Below are positions 50,501 through 63,150 of a DNA stretch of 64,000 bases, piece by piece; the stretch's first letter is position 1; every line of letters begins with the position of its first letter. This DNA comes from Porodaedalea pini (taxonomy: Eukaryota > Basidiomycota > Agaricomycetes > Hymenochaetales > Hymenochaetaceae), in NCBI GenBank assembly GCA_002794775.1, contig NBAY01000003.1, forward strand, positions 1,860,001 to 1,924,000, in the 5' to 3' direction. The notes beneath the pieces were generated by a model. It did no database searches and was not told where the DNA came from. It was given only the letters and a program-made list of their open reading frames with translations. The position numbers and the translations under genes are program-made.

Positions 50501-53500
50501 GCATGCTCCACTTCCTCTTTGACGAATATAAATTCTTCCAGACGTTCTACCCGCCGCGCGAACTCGCGATGACAGGCTACCTATTCGGATCTATCATACA
50601 ACAACAACTAGTCGACTATATCCCCCTCGGCATTGCCATCCGCTACGTTATCGACTCCCTCCAGTGTCCCCCAGACACCAACCTCTTTAAATTTGGTGTG
50701 CAAGCGCTGACACGCTTCGAATCGCGCCTGCCAGAGTGGAAGCTCTTGTGCGAAGCACTTCTAAACATTCCCCATCTCGCCGAGCAGCGACCAGACATTA
50801 TTGAGACGGTTCGTCGAGCTCTCGCTGCCCCCACGGAACCAGTTAGTGCAGGAGGAGCAGCGCAGCTGCAGGCATTCCCATCGGCCTTGACTCTGATCGA
50901 CACTCAGCCAGCCTTCACGTCCATCAAGCCAGACATCTTGGACGAGACAGATTTTGAGACCCCGCCCGAAGAGACGTCTGACAAGATTCTTTTCATCATC
51001 AACAACCTTGCGCCGAGTAACTTTGAATCGAAACTTACCGAGATGAAGGAGCGTTTCGAAGAGATGTACTCGCGCTGGCTTGCGAACTACCTTGTCGATC
51101 AGCGTGTTAGTACCGAGCCGAACAACCACCAGCTTTACTTACGATTCCTCGATGGGCTAGACAGCAAGGCAATGGCGAAGTACATCCTCCATGAAACGTT
51201 TGTGAAGTCCACAGTGTTACTGAACTCCGACAAAACAAAAGGCTCGACCGCAGAGCGTACAATCCTCAAAAACCTTGCCTCGTGGCTTGGGCAGATCACG
51301 CTTGCTCGCGACAAGCCGATCAGGCACAAGAATCTTGCTTTCAAGGAGTTCCTCATCGAGGGGGCGGATAGTGACCGCTTGATAGTCGCGATCCCGTTTG
51401 TGTGTAAAATTCTCGAAGCTGCGGCAAAGTCGAAAGCGTTCCGCCCACCAAACCCGTGGCTCATGGCTGTCATCAGCCTTCTCGCAGAGCTCTACCACTT
51501 CGCCGAGCTCAAGCTGAACTTAAAGTTTGAGATCGAGGTACTATGCAAGGCGCTTTCCATTGATCTTGATACTGTTGAGGTTGCGAATATTCTACGCAGC
51601 CGCCCACCGGTTGAGTCGATGGCCGGGCCAGGGCTGCCCGATATGATGCCCGATATTGATGCCTTACCCATTGGCGGCTATGAACATGCCGGTGACGGTC
51701 AGGTCATCCCTCTTGGGACGACGAGTGCGCCAGAGGCTGATAGGACCGTGGGAGCTCACATCGAGGAAATCCTGGTGAACTTGGCAAACGCGGTGACGAT
51801 CAATCACCAGTTAGCACCTTTGCACTCGAATCAAGCCTTCAAACAAGCGGTCCAGGAAGGTATCGATAGGGCCGTTCGCGAGGTAAGTTGGCTGACCACT
51901 TGAAGCTAGGAAAACAAAGCCCTGACATCGCATATACTTTAGATTATCTTACCAGTTGTCGAGCGATCCGTTACGATTGCGAGCATCACAACTCGGGAAC
52001 TATGCATCAAGGACTTCGCTTCAGACCCGAGCGAAGAGAAGTTGCGCAAGGCGGGACATATGGCGTGCCAGAAGCTTGCAGGTAGCCTTGCACTCGTGAC
52101 ATGCAAGGACCCCCTCCGAACGAACATGCCAGGCCATATACGATCGTACCTTCTGGATCATGGCTTTACCGAGCAAGTAGTGTCCGAACAGGTCATTATG
52201 CTTATTGTACAGGACAACGTCGACATTGCTTGCGAAGCGATTGAGAAGGCTGCAATGGATCGCGCAATCAGGGAGGTCGACAACGCACTTGCGCAATCGT
52301 ACGAGGCTCGCAGGCGTCACCGTGAGATTCGCCCCGGTCAAACCTTCTGGGATCCTCTCGCTGGTCAAAATGCCTTCATTGCCGGTTTGCCTAATCCGCT
52401 ACGCATTAAGCCGAATGGTCTTCAGCCCCACCAGCAGCGTGTATATGAAGAATTTGGTGAGCTTTGGTTTGACATTTACCCTTCATAAGCAGGTTGACCG
52501 ACTATGTTCCAATATAGCTTTCGACAGTAAACGTCGCATCCCTGGTCGCCCCGCTTCGACGGTGCAGTACGCTCGCGGTGACGCTCTGCCCCAAACCACA
52601 TACCCCTCCTCCCCTATACCCGACCACCAAGTGGTTGCTGCTAACTCTTCCTACATGGCCCAGGAGCAGTTCAGCGTTCGTATTTTTTCTTACTTATGTC
52701 GCAACTCCTGCTTATCTTCCATCAGCTTTTGGTACAAAAACTCGAAGCGATCCTCTCAGAGGTTCCTTACACCTCCCTCGCCCTCGTTCCTCCTACGCAC
52801 GAAGTTCGCAGTATCGTTCATCGCATTCTCGCTTTGGCTATCGAGAGTGGCGACCGTGTGCGTACGCCACTCGTAATGTCACAAAAGATCGTCCAGCATC
52901 TGTACAAGACGTCGTCTCAACTTGGACGTGAGATTTATGTTGCCTTGCTTGACCAGCTTTGCCAGTCCTTTGAAGAGGTCGCGAAAGAAGCTATCAACTG
53001 GCTTATCTGTGCTGAGGATGAGGTTGGTGATATCTATCGTCTTTGACTCTGATAAAGGTTTTGACTTCTTTTCTAGCGCAAGTTCAACATACCGGTCACC
53101 GTAGCGTTGTTGCGAAGCAATCTCATTTCTGTCACCGATGAGGACTTGCAGCTTGCGAAGTGGATGTATTCCAATGCCAATGCTCGTCCGAACCTGCAAG
53201 ATTTCGCTGCTGGCCTCATTCGAGACTGCCTTACCAGCGAACCTCCTCTTGGGACGCAGCACCAGTTCCACTACACTCTCGAAGCCTTGGCACAACTCAT
53301 GCGGACGAATAAAGCCACAGAATCGTATGTTTTCCTCTATTTTTTGATTTGTCACATGTATGCTGACTATTTTTTGCAGTGTCGTGCAGCTGCTCAACGA
53401 GTTGGCGGGTCAACTGGCTCAGGCTTCGGCAGAGATTGCTCCTGCCCCCACTCTTGCTCCTGCTCCTGCTCCACCGGTCAAGCAAGAATCGGAGCAGCTT

Positions 53501-55147
53501 CAGACAGTACTGCTTAAGCGCTTCCAGCAGTGGGTCGGTATCTTCCAGGGCTCTTCTAACCCGGAAAAGATGTTTGTGCAATACGTCACACAACTTTCAA
53601 AGCAAGGTATTCTCAAGGTGGAGGATATGTCTTCCTTCTTCTTCCGTGTCTGCGCAGAGTCCAGCATTAGCCATTATACGAAGAGCATTGCTGCGGGCGA
53701 CTTCGAGCATTCATTCCTTGCTTTGGACGCGATGTCAAGATTGATTGTCTACATTATCAAGTACCATGGTGACGCCTCAGGGGCCAACAACTTGCAAGCA
53801 AAAGTCCACTACTTCACGAAAATCCTTTCGATCATCGTGCTTGTCGTTGCGAACAGGCACGAAGAGCAAGGCCCTGCTTTCCAGCAGAAGCCGTTCTTCA
53901 GATTCTTCTCGAGCCTGTTGAGCGACCTGCACAGCCTGGAGATGCAGCTTGGAAGCGTGTACTTCCACTTGCTGATTGCACTTAGTGACACATTTAGCTC
54001 TTTGCAGCCCGTCTATTTCCCTGGATTCGCGTTTTCTTGGATGACTCTGATCTCGCATCGTCTTTTCATGCCGAAGCTGCTTCTCTCCGAAAACCGCGAT
54101 GGATGGTCTGCATTCCACAAACTTCTCCTTTCTCTGTTTAAATTCCTCGCTCCATTTTTGCGCTCTGCGAGTATGACACTCGCATCGCGCAACCTCTACC
54201 GCGGCACCCTTCGTCTCCTCCTTGTTCTTCTCCACGACTTCCCCGATTTCCTCAGTGAATATTATTTCTCCCTCTGTGACATAATTCCGCCTCGCTGTAT
54301 CCAACTCCGCAACGTCATCCTCAGCGCCTTCCCGGCATCCGTTAACTTACCCGACCCCCACCTGCGCAACATCAAGTTCGAGTCCATTCCAGAGATGGGC
54401 CCGATCCCTCCCATCCTATCCGACTTCTCCCTCATCCTCAAAAATGGTGATCTCAGAGGCTATCTTGACCAGTGCCTTATGAGCCGCGTCTCGCAGACCT
54501 CCCTGGCTGCGCTCAAAGATCGTCTGCGCCTGCCCCCTGGTACTGCGACAGGCGAAGAGACGTACAACATTTCGCTGATGAACGCGGTTGTCATGTACAT
54601 TGGTGTTTCCTCGGTTGCTCAGGTCAAGGCTCGGAGCGGCACGTCGATATTCATTCCGACAGACCCAGGCGTAGTCGCTCTGACCTACCTGGCATACAAT
54701 CTTGATCCTGAAGGTGCGTCTGTTATCTTCTTTTATACAATTTACGATGACTGACTCAGCCCATCATATTACTTCCAGGTCAACACCACTTGATTGGTTC
54801 GATGATTCTCCACCTTCGCTACCCGAATGCGCATACGCACTGGTTCAGCTGCCTCCTACTGTACCTGTTCGAGCAGGCGAAGGACGATCGTTTCCGTGAG
54901 ATCATGACTAGGGTGCTACTGGAGCGCTTCATTGTGCATCGTCCCCACCCGTGGGGAGCGCTGCTTACGTTCATTGAGCTCCTGCGCAACCCCAAGTACG
55001 ACTTCTGGAACAAGGAGTTTGTGCGCGTCGCGCCGGAGGTCACGCTCATGCTGGATAATGTACGTTGCAGTCTTTTCATCACATGTCCTTGCTTGTACTG
55101 ATAGATCATCTACTGTGCAGGTTGCTCGCAGTGTGTTTCAACCGTAA
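47555..55147 (+). CDS. NOT1: CCR4-NOT complex scaffold subunit NOT1
   Basis: This giant multi-exon gene encodes about 2,100 aa. The start is either 47555 or the internal ATG at 47801 (MDAGTPSNTSSN), before NVHAIVKAQIVFLLSTLTEENFEQN. N-terminal HEAT repeats span to about 50.1 kb (FWSHWNNSLYQLRLLDALLSLP; HPNHQLVFMRIWQIEP). The MIF4G domain that binds CAF1/CCR4 lies in 50.3-50.8 kb (VDGIFKQMYDEQITIDQVI). The block NNLAPSNFESKLTEMKERF follows. The CAF40/NOT9-binding domain lies at 51.9-52.4 kb (SITTRELCIKDFASDPSEEKLRKAG). The C-terminal NOT module, which binds NOT2/NOT3, ends at 55147 with NKEFVRVAPEVTLMLDNVARSVFQP. NOT1 holds together the main cytoplasmic mRNA deadenylase. Only the start codon and some splice sites are uncertain. 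Confidence 0.93.
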
Positions 55148-55507
55148 CCATAGATTAAATAATGCTCATTAGCTGTGATATTTTTGCGTTGCTTTCTTTG
55201 GTTTTTGTTCTTTGTCGGTACTCTCAAGCTCTCTTTCTTCTACTGCACATTGTATTGTATCAAGTATCGTATTTAAAAACGAAGAGTAGCGACGACTTTT
55301 TTTCTGTTGACTTTACGGAAATTTCTGCAAGCATGTGTCTCACTGACGCGACGGCGTCGATCCCCTTACTTTAATACTTACGCGTGTGGTTACCTCACTG
55401 AGGCCGAATCCACTCCAAGTTCGACCCAACAAGTTTGTGGCTGGTAACGACATATATCTGCCACAAACCTGCGCCGAACTCTCATCTTCGCGGCTACGAC
55501 GTCTACC
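55148..55507. other. Intergenic between NOT1 and HOOK
   Basis: A 360-bp spacer holding the NOT1 3' flank and the HOOK promoter. Nothing else was seen. Confidence 0.5.
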
Positions 55508-58500
55508 ATGGCAGAGACCCAGAAGGAACAGGATGCTTTCCTCTCGCTCCTCTCGACGTTTGAGCTAGACCGGCAGATCGTTTCCGTGTCTGACCTCAGC
55601 GACGGTGCACCGCTCCTGGCTGTTCTGCAGGTCGTGTAAGCCACGTTCGCTATGTATCTCGGCTTCATATTGACTCTGTGTTGATGTAGAGACGCGGAAT
55701 ACTTCCGTCAGTCCCACCCATCCGCGCAAGGCTCCGACAACTGGGTGCTGCGTTTCAGCACGCTCAAGCGCCTCTACCGTTTAATGACTCAGTATTATGC
55801 CGACGTCCTGCATCAACCAACAAGCGTACTGGATGTCCCAGATTTGCAGGCTATGGCGAAGGACCATGATGCAGCAGCCACTCTGGCAATGTGCAGGCTG
55901 ACGATCGCCATTGCGGTGCAGAGCGCGTCCAACCGGGAAATAATAGACAAGATTCAGGGTCTCAGCCAGGAGAATCAACACTATCTTATGAAGGCAATAG
56001 AACAGGTGTGTATGTCATACGCTTGGAGATGTGTTTTACTAATAAACTTTCAGTCTATGTCGAAGATCAAGCCTGGTGACAGCACTCCCGAACCTGGAGG
56101 TAGTGTGAGCATGAATGAGTACGCTGTGCACGTCTTTCTGTTTCTCTGTTTTTTTGTACTTACATGCGCCAGTGATGACCATTACTACCAGATTCAGTCA
56201 GAACGAAGTCGCGTATCCGCGGAGAAAGAAACGTTGGAGAACGTTTACAGGACACTGCTGGAAGAGCATCGGACATTGCAGACGAACTTTGACGATGCTG
56301 TAGCTGAGAAGGAGGATGTTCTTTCACGACTACGGGATCTCAACCGTGAAAGGGATGATCGGAAGAGTGAGAAGACGGATGGTATTATGCGCGCTGAGAT
56401 CGACAGGTTAAGGGCCGAACTGTGAGCAACCTTTCTTCACTTCATTTCTTGAGGTTTTGGCTGAACTCGCACTGCCAGTCAGAAGAGCGAGGATAACTTG
56501 AGCGTGGCTGAAGCTGAATTGGAGAAACATCATCGTCTTGTTGAAGACCTGCACCATAGAGTGGATGAGCTTCAGGTTCAAGCTGATGAGGCTGTTAGGC
56601 TAAAGGACCAAGTCGACGAGTGAGTGTTGAATTTGTCACTTTTTGAGCTTGGCCCTAATCTCCTCCGTTTGCGAAAGGTATCGGCATGCTGCAGATAAAC
56701 TGCAGAAAACTGAGAACGTGATGGAGAAGTACAAAAAGAAACTCGAAGAGAGCGCCGACTTAAGACGGCGCATAAAGGTGAGCCATTGTCAAGTCATTCG
56801 ATATGTAAATTAACCTAGTTGTGCTGTAGGCGCTTGAAGAGCAGAACGCGTCACTTGTCGACAAGAATGCTTCACTAGAAGAGGAGTATCGGAAGGTCTC
56901 CGCGTTCAAACCTCTACTCGAGTCCTATAAATATCAAATTGGCGATTTAGAGGCTCGGGGCTCTGCAAAGAGCAAGGAGATCGACAGTCTAAAGTTCGAG
57001 CTTGAACAGGCTCGGACTCTTCTGAAGATCTCCGCTGAAGAGCGTCAGAAGGACAATGAGGCTCTGGAGCTCTATCAAGAGCGCGTAAAAGAGCTGGAGC
57101 TTATCTCCGTACGTCCTGTCAGCAAGCCTATCCCAAGAGTGGGTGCTACCGATCCTACGGACGAGCTTGCAGAGCCTCTTGCATCGCCTAGCCAAGATGA
57201 TGACGCCACGAGCCACGGACTTGGAGGCGAACTTGACGACGCGCTATCTGGTCGAACAATGACTGATCTCAAGCTCGAGATTAGGAAACTCAAACGCGAT
57301 CTTGAGGCAGCGCGTTCAAACCAAGCAGACTCAAGCCGGATATTGGTACTTGAGAATCTGCTTGATGATGCAAATCGCATGAAAGCGCGTTATGAGGCTG
57401 ACTACCTTGCTGCGCATCGCGAGAAGCTGGTGATGCAGAAAGACCTGGAGGAAATCAGAAGCGGTAAATCACTGGGCGATGGGTGCGTTTTTCCTTCTCA
57501 TTTGGTTTCTTCATCTCGTATTGAATTCTATACGACTCAAAGAGCGGAGGCTGCGATTGCACTGAGGCAGCGGCTGAACGAGACTGTCGAGCAACTAGAT
57601 AGCCTGAAGAAGGAACATGCCGAACTTGAGGTCAACTTCCAAAGCCAGTCAAAGGAGCTCACTATCGCGAAATCAGATTGTGAGTAATACGTGGCATGCC
57701 TGCCGACATTCATCACTAAATTCCACTACGCCGCAGTGACTCTCGTCAATAAGGATCAGCTCGAGATCCTTGGCGCTCTACGTGACTCTGTGAATGAGGA
57801 TAAAGCAGCTCTGGAAGCCGACATGGAGAAGCTTCAAACCCAAATCAAGGATCTATCAGACAAGAACAAGATGCAACTTGAACAGATCAATGGACTTCTC
57901 CTGGAGAAAATCACGCTCCAGAGCGAAGGCATAGGCCAGAGAGAGAAGATGCTAGAGAGAGAACGCAACTTCAGGTGTGTATTTGTACTGATCAAATTGC
58001 ACATAAACATATGGCTCACTGGGCTGCGTGAAGTGATTTGCGGCTATCAATCAATGGCAAGGACGTGCCAGAGGACGTCAAAGCTCGTTTATTGAAGCTC
58101 CACGAGGACAACATCGCGCTTAAGGAACAACTCTCTACTACACAGAGCAAGCTGACGAAGGCGAAGAATGTAATTGCGTCCGCGTTTTTCTGCGTGGGAC
58201 CAGTCACTGACGTAGCTTCATCAAGTTCATCAAACAGCAAGACAAGCTCTTCCGCGCGGAGAATTCGCGCTCAAATGCGGGCTCGCCTGTAAGCCTTCTG
58301 CTTTGTCAGGTCTACCCTTCTCTGATAATTCTGTCAGGGCATGTCCGAAGATTCGGAAGGCATCCCAAAGGCGCAGCTGAAGATCTACGAAGACGAAATA
58401 GAGCGTTACAAGGTGTGTTATAAGACCTGCGCACAGTATATTCGTTTTCGCGAATTAATCCACTACAGAAAACTATTCAAGACATGCAGACACGATATGA

Positions 58501-58720
58501 CAGAGAACAGCGCTACATGCTTAGTCTTGTTCAAAGCTTTGGCGAGCAAAGGGCTGTGGAGCATCTCGCCTCGCAAAGCCAGTCGCAGAAATTCGGCCCT
58601 ACAAGCTGGCTGGGACAGCAGCGCAGGACTGTAAGTCGGATTTTTAGCGAGTCGAGCATTGCTTCGAATTTCTTATTATAACGACGGTTCCAGATCACGC
58701 AGTCGCTATTACGACGGTAG
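55508..58720 (+). CDS. HOK1: Hook-family dynein adaptor
   Basis: The start ATG at 55508 gives MAETQKEQDAFLSLLSTFELDRQIVSVSDLSDGAPLLAVLQVV. This begins the calponin-homology-like Hook domain, which continues with NWVLRFSTLKRLYRLMTQYYADVLHQP and AMCRLTIAIAVQSASNREIIDKIQGL. Long coiled coils follow over about 600 residues (DRLRAEL, VDELQVQADEAVRLKDQVDEYRHAADKLQKTE, LKLEIRKLKRDLE). The C terminus ends TSWLGQQRRT plus a last short exon (ITQSLLRR). Fungal Hook (Hok1 in Ustilago, HookA in Aspergillus) joins early endosomes to dynein and kinesin-3 through the FTS-Hook-FHIP complex. Introns are many and short. The exon-by-exon phases were checked only at both ends. Confidence 0.88.
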
Positions 58721-60160
58721 AATGTACGACAATCATGAATTATGCATCATATATGGATCCACCGGGTATACCCTTCGCAATCTACTTCACACTTTTATTC
58801 CCATTTCTTGTATCGTTAATATGTTCATGCTCATAGATCGGAGCTATATAATTCTGTCTAGCAGTCTTATGGTCTGTGCTAAAGACTCGAGAGTGAGCCT
58901 TTCAGGATACGTGGAATGGCTGCACATACTGTTTTACGCAATCTCATGAAGAATGTTCTTTGCTGCTCTAGATGGGCGAGTTCGTGCCGTTCCAAATCTG
59001 GTGGTTTAGCATAGAAAACCTTGACAAGACAACCACTGCGCGTATCACTGGCTGGCTGTGCTTTGGCATACACTACCTGTGGGCACCGTTTCATTGACTA
59101 CAGGGTCGTGCTACATGGCCTCGCTCGCCAATACCATAAATTTGTGACGCTCTCTTGAGTCGGTCCTCAAATGGTTTCCCACTCCCAGTACAACACATAT
59201 CAAAAATTTACTCCTTAAGATATTACCAGCAATTGCACAGTCACTCACGAGTTTGATGCTTTAAAGTGCACTCCACTTTGCTTGAAATGGCTTCAGCAGA
59301 TGTCTTCGGCCACCGGCTGTTGCCAATGGTACAAACAAAGCCAAATCATCAGCTCGTGAGCTACTGTAAGTTTGGCAAGGCAGAGGTTGTTTCGGGAAAC
59401 AGAGTTTGAAAAAGCGGTCGAGAACATAAAAGCTCATACCCGTTCCCTCTCCGTCCATCAGTAACCTGAACCCGTCCCGACTATCTCGTGCTCTACAATC
59501 ATCCTCGATATATTTCATGCCTCCTCGTCGTCGCTGGGTTTATGCTGGATTCGCTTTCCGGGTCGCTGAGGGCCTCGCGTCTGTACTCCCAGTAGGACTC
59601 CAATTTAGTGTGGATGCGCGAAAATTTATGTTGAAGGAAGGACAGCGGGCCTTATTGCATTTTACTTGTCGAAGTGATATCGCAAATAAACTTTTTTTGT
59701 AATGCGATTGCAAGGGAGTCGAGTAGATATAACCCTTATGCTAGATTGCCTGAACGATATGATAAATGTCTAGCTTGGTATGTATCTGCCTACAGGTATT
59801 AGGTAAATGTGTCAGTGAAGACGCGTCGCGACGCGTCGTCGGAGTTTATCGGTATTTAAATTACGCATTTAGCACACTCTTGATTATAGCGATACTTCTT
59901 CGATTACTTATGGATGAGTTCTAATGCCGGAAAAGGTTCTTGCTGTCATATAATTTCCTAGATTTATTATAACGGCAGACCGATCTACAACGACCACGTC
60001 TCTGAAGTTGTCAGTCTAACATAAAACGCCTTTGAGGACATGCTGTTCGGTCCCATTCAAGCGAGTGACTGAGACCCCGCTTCTTCTTTTATTCTGTCCA
60101 CTATCAGTTGTATTCGAGGCATTCTTCCCCGAGATACGCAATCACTCCACCATTTTTTCT
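58721..60160. other. Intergenic, no gene recognised
   Basis: 1.4 kb downstream of HOOK. Frames here (59517-59702 on +, 59261-59518 on -) are short and featureless. Two ACGCGT boxes lie at 59821-59826 and 59831-59836. Confidence 0.45.
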
Positions 60161-60400
60161 ATGCCTACTGCCACTACGACCAAGGCACGCGTGAGCAAGT
60201 CGCGCGTCTTCCTGCCTCTCGAGGTCGGAGTCGCGCCGTTCAAGATCAAGCATACCGCCATCCACACGCCTGCGCAGTTCGCAGAGCCAACGTACGACTT
60301 TGAAGGTGAGCAGGGGGCGGCCGCCCTGCTTTCTAATAGGTTTGTGCCGATATTCGCGGCTACCGCCACCCGTCTTACGAACGTCTTCCGTCGCCGTTAA
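60161..60400 (+). CDS. Hypothetical small protein, 79 aa
   Basis: An ATG at 60161 opens MPTATTTKARVSKSRVFLPLEVGVAPFKIKHTAIHTP and ends at TAA 60398-60400. I know no family for it. The same frame continues open for another 79 codons after the stop, to TAA at 60638, with coding-like sequence (ITDDTIELTWSTSPDNW). The real gene may therefore be longer, with an intron over the stop, or be a broken copy. The two MCB boxes 330 bp upstream make regulated expression possible. The call is weak. Confidence 0.35.
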   Translation: MPTATTTKARVSKSRVFLPLEVGVAPFKIKHTAIHTPAQFAEPTYDFEGEQGAAALLSNRFVPIFAATATRLTNVFRRR

Positions 60401-61463
60401 GCCTTCCCCGTCACGATCACCGATGACACCATTGAGCTGACATGGTCCACAAGCCCGGACAACTGGCGCCCCGGACTGCTGTCCCTCGAGCGGGCTGCGC
60501 GCCGCACAGACACCGTGAGACCTCAGGCATTCGAACGGGTTGAAGTTGTTCGGGAAGGGAGGGCAGGCGGTCTTGGGAGGTACCTCTCCTTGAGATCGGC
60601 TGCATGGCCTGGGCAGGCCATTTCACTTATATTGATATAAAGTTCGCTGACAATTTGTCTCCCATTACAGAGGCAGGCAAGAGCAGTGCTAGAGTGGAAT
60701 GAGGATGGCTCCGTGTAGGAGGTGCCTCTACTCACTGCCGTTAGTTCGTTTATGTCCCTAGTCAAATTCGAAGGACGAGGGGGAGGGGAGGGGCTCCGGT
60801 TAGCGCTTTGATATATGGAGGAAACAATGGCACCAGGAAACCTCAGATGAGCCCTCCCTATCTTCGCTTGCCTTTCACTATGCTGAACGAGCCGGAGGGG
60901 TGGTCAAGGTATTTTAGAGAAGGAGTTGGGAAATGTGAGAGAATTGTCGAGGAGACAGTGTAGTTACGCAGTCTAACCGTCATGTATTTCCAGCAGTGTT
61001 GAAGCCGAGGGAAAGGGGAGAGTTCCAGTAGTGGGCCTAATATTGAGAGCATAACTTGAAGATGGAAAGCAAAGGTCTAATCATGAGTCCTCCATTGCAC
61101 ACGGTGAGTTGAGTTGAGTCAATGAGCCTGTCAACATGAATTGAGCCATAAGAGAGGAAAGGAAAAGGAAAAATCTGAAATTAGCCAAACATAGTAAATC
61201 AAAGAAACACTTTTGAACAGTCACCTCGGGCTCAGATCGAATTTATTCAAAAACGTCCTGCTACTATTTCCATAAGTTACTTGGTATAAAAAGTAGAAAA
61301 GCCTGAGCCATAAAGGTTGAGTTCAAAAAATGGCTGAGTCGGCGGCACTTACGAAGCTCACGTGGCGAGGCGCAGTGCCGCGCTCATCATCGCCGTCGTT
61401 ACTCACTCACAACTTCACACCGTCCGAGCCCGCCCTCTCACTCTTCCCCCATCCACAAGCACA
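60401..61463. other. Intergenic before CDC50
   Basis: The first 240 bp may be coding (see the hypothetical protein at 60161). The rest is low in coding signal and contains the CDC50 promoter. A TATAAA-like stretch occurs near 61284. Confidence 0.4.
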
Positions 61464-62889
61464 ATGGGACTTTTCAGACGGCGCGGTAACAACAACAGTG
61501 ATGCTGATAATGGGGAGGACACGTCCAGCTCTGAGCAGCAGTCGAAGCAGAAGGGCGGCTGGCGGAGACCTGCAAGTGCGTTGAAACGCTTGCTGTCTCC
61601 TAGTGTCATGGCTAATCGTGTATCACAGACACTGCGTTCAAGCAACAGCGGCTGAAGGCATGGCAGCCCATCCTGACGCCCAAGACCGTCCTGCCCACGC
61701 TCTTCATCATCGGCATCCTCTTTGGCCCTATCGGCGGCCTGCTCATCTGGGGGAGTAGCCTCGTCAGCGAGATCACGCTCGACTATACCGACTGCGACCA
61801 GCTCAGTGCATCATCCTCCGCCTCACCCTCATTTTCCAACCTCCCGACGTACACGTACCGTATGCGCTCGCGCGATGCGCATCTGCCCGTGAACGCGCCA
61901 CAGTATGCATTCGCGAACGACTCCGGGCAGCAGCAGTGTATCGTGCGCTTCGACGTGCCCGCGGACCTGCCAGCGACGGTGCTGCTGTACTACAAGCTCA
62001 CAAACTTCTTCCAGAACCATCGCCGGTACGTGAAGAGCATCAATACGGACCAGCTCAAGGGCAACGCGGTGTCAATGAGCGATCTGAGAAACGGGGATTG
62101 CAAGCCGCTCGCGATCAATGAGACGGCCAACAAAATCATCTGGCCATGCGGGCTCATCGCCAACTCTCTCTTCAACGGTACGTCTCCTCGAGATCACTGT
62201 CAATCCTGTCTACCTATTGTTAACGTCCACATTCCTCAGACACATACTCCAACCTAACCGCCGTGCAGACCGACGGCTCCACAAACAGTGACTACAGCTT
62301 CACAGACAAGGGCATCGCCTGGCCGGGCGAGTCGAAGAAGTACGCGAGCGCGCCGGGGTACGACATCTCCGAGATCGTACCGCCACCGAACTGGTGGCCG
62401 CGCTTCCCACAGGGATACAACAGCTCGAACCTGCCGAATTTTCACGTGGACGAGCACTTCCAGAACTGGATGCGCACGGCGGGCTTGCCTACATTCACGA
62501 AGCTCTACGGTCGGAATGACGATGACACGCTCCTTGCGGGGACGTATCAAATCAATGTCACTATGAGTACGTTCGGTTTCTTTCCTCCTTTTCTTCCGGA
62601 TATGCCGAATGACATGCTATACGCAGACTTTCCCGTGAGGCCGTATAAGGGCACCAAGTCCATCGTTATCTCAACAGTGTCGTGGATGGGCGGCAAGAAT
62701 CCATTCCTCGGGTGGGCGTACGTTGTCGCCGCCGCCATTTTCGTCGTCCTCGGCGTCGCCGGGCTCATTCGGCATCTCGTCAAACCAAGGCACGCACAGC
62801 ATTCTGCCACACGCGCATTCAGATTTCTCATTGACGGTTTTTTTCACAGACGCCTTGGCGACATGTCCCTCCTCTCCTGGAGTCGATGA
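61464..62889 (+). CDS. CDC50: Cdc50/Lem3-family subunit of P4-ATPase lipid flippases
   Basis: The start ATG at 61464 gives MGLFRRRGNNNSDADNG. The first splice yields [46 protein letters not shown] (cytoplasmic motif and TM1). The glycosylated ectodomain has LTNFFQNHRRYVKS, CGLIANSLFND and GIAWPGESKKYA. NFHVDEHFQNWMRTAGLPTFTKLYGR follows. TM2 is NPFLGWAYVVAAAIFVVLGVAGLI, then the terminal RLGDMSLLSW. The protein is the obligate partner of Drs2/Dnf-type flippases in the ER, Golgi and plasma membrane. The last intron (62790-62849) has a GC donor; read through, it would add 20 residues without a stop. Confidence 0.93.
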
Positions 62890-63150
62890 CTAATCTCATC
62901 CTTGAACATTCTCTCACTTCACGCCTTATCTGTTCTACGAACACTCACTATCCCGTTCAGGCCTTCCTCTCCTTCGTATCCTGTTTTCATATTTATCGAT
63001 ATGTTTTCTTCTGACTTGTCTTGACTAGCGGAGCGGAGTGGGGCGTTGTACAGTGTCACGACTACACAAGTAATGGCTTGATAATATACAAAATACTAGA
63101 TTCTACAACACTCGTCCTTAATCTATGCAAGCATAAGGCAGAAATTTGCA

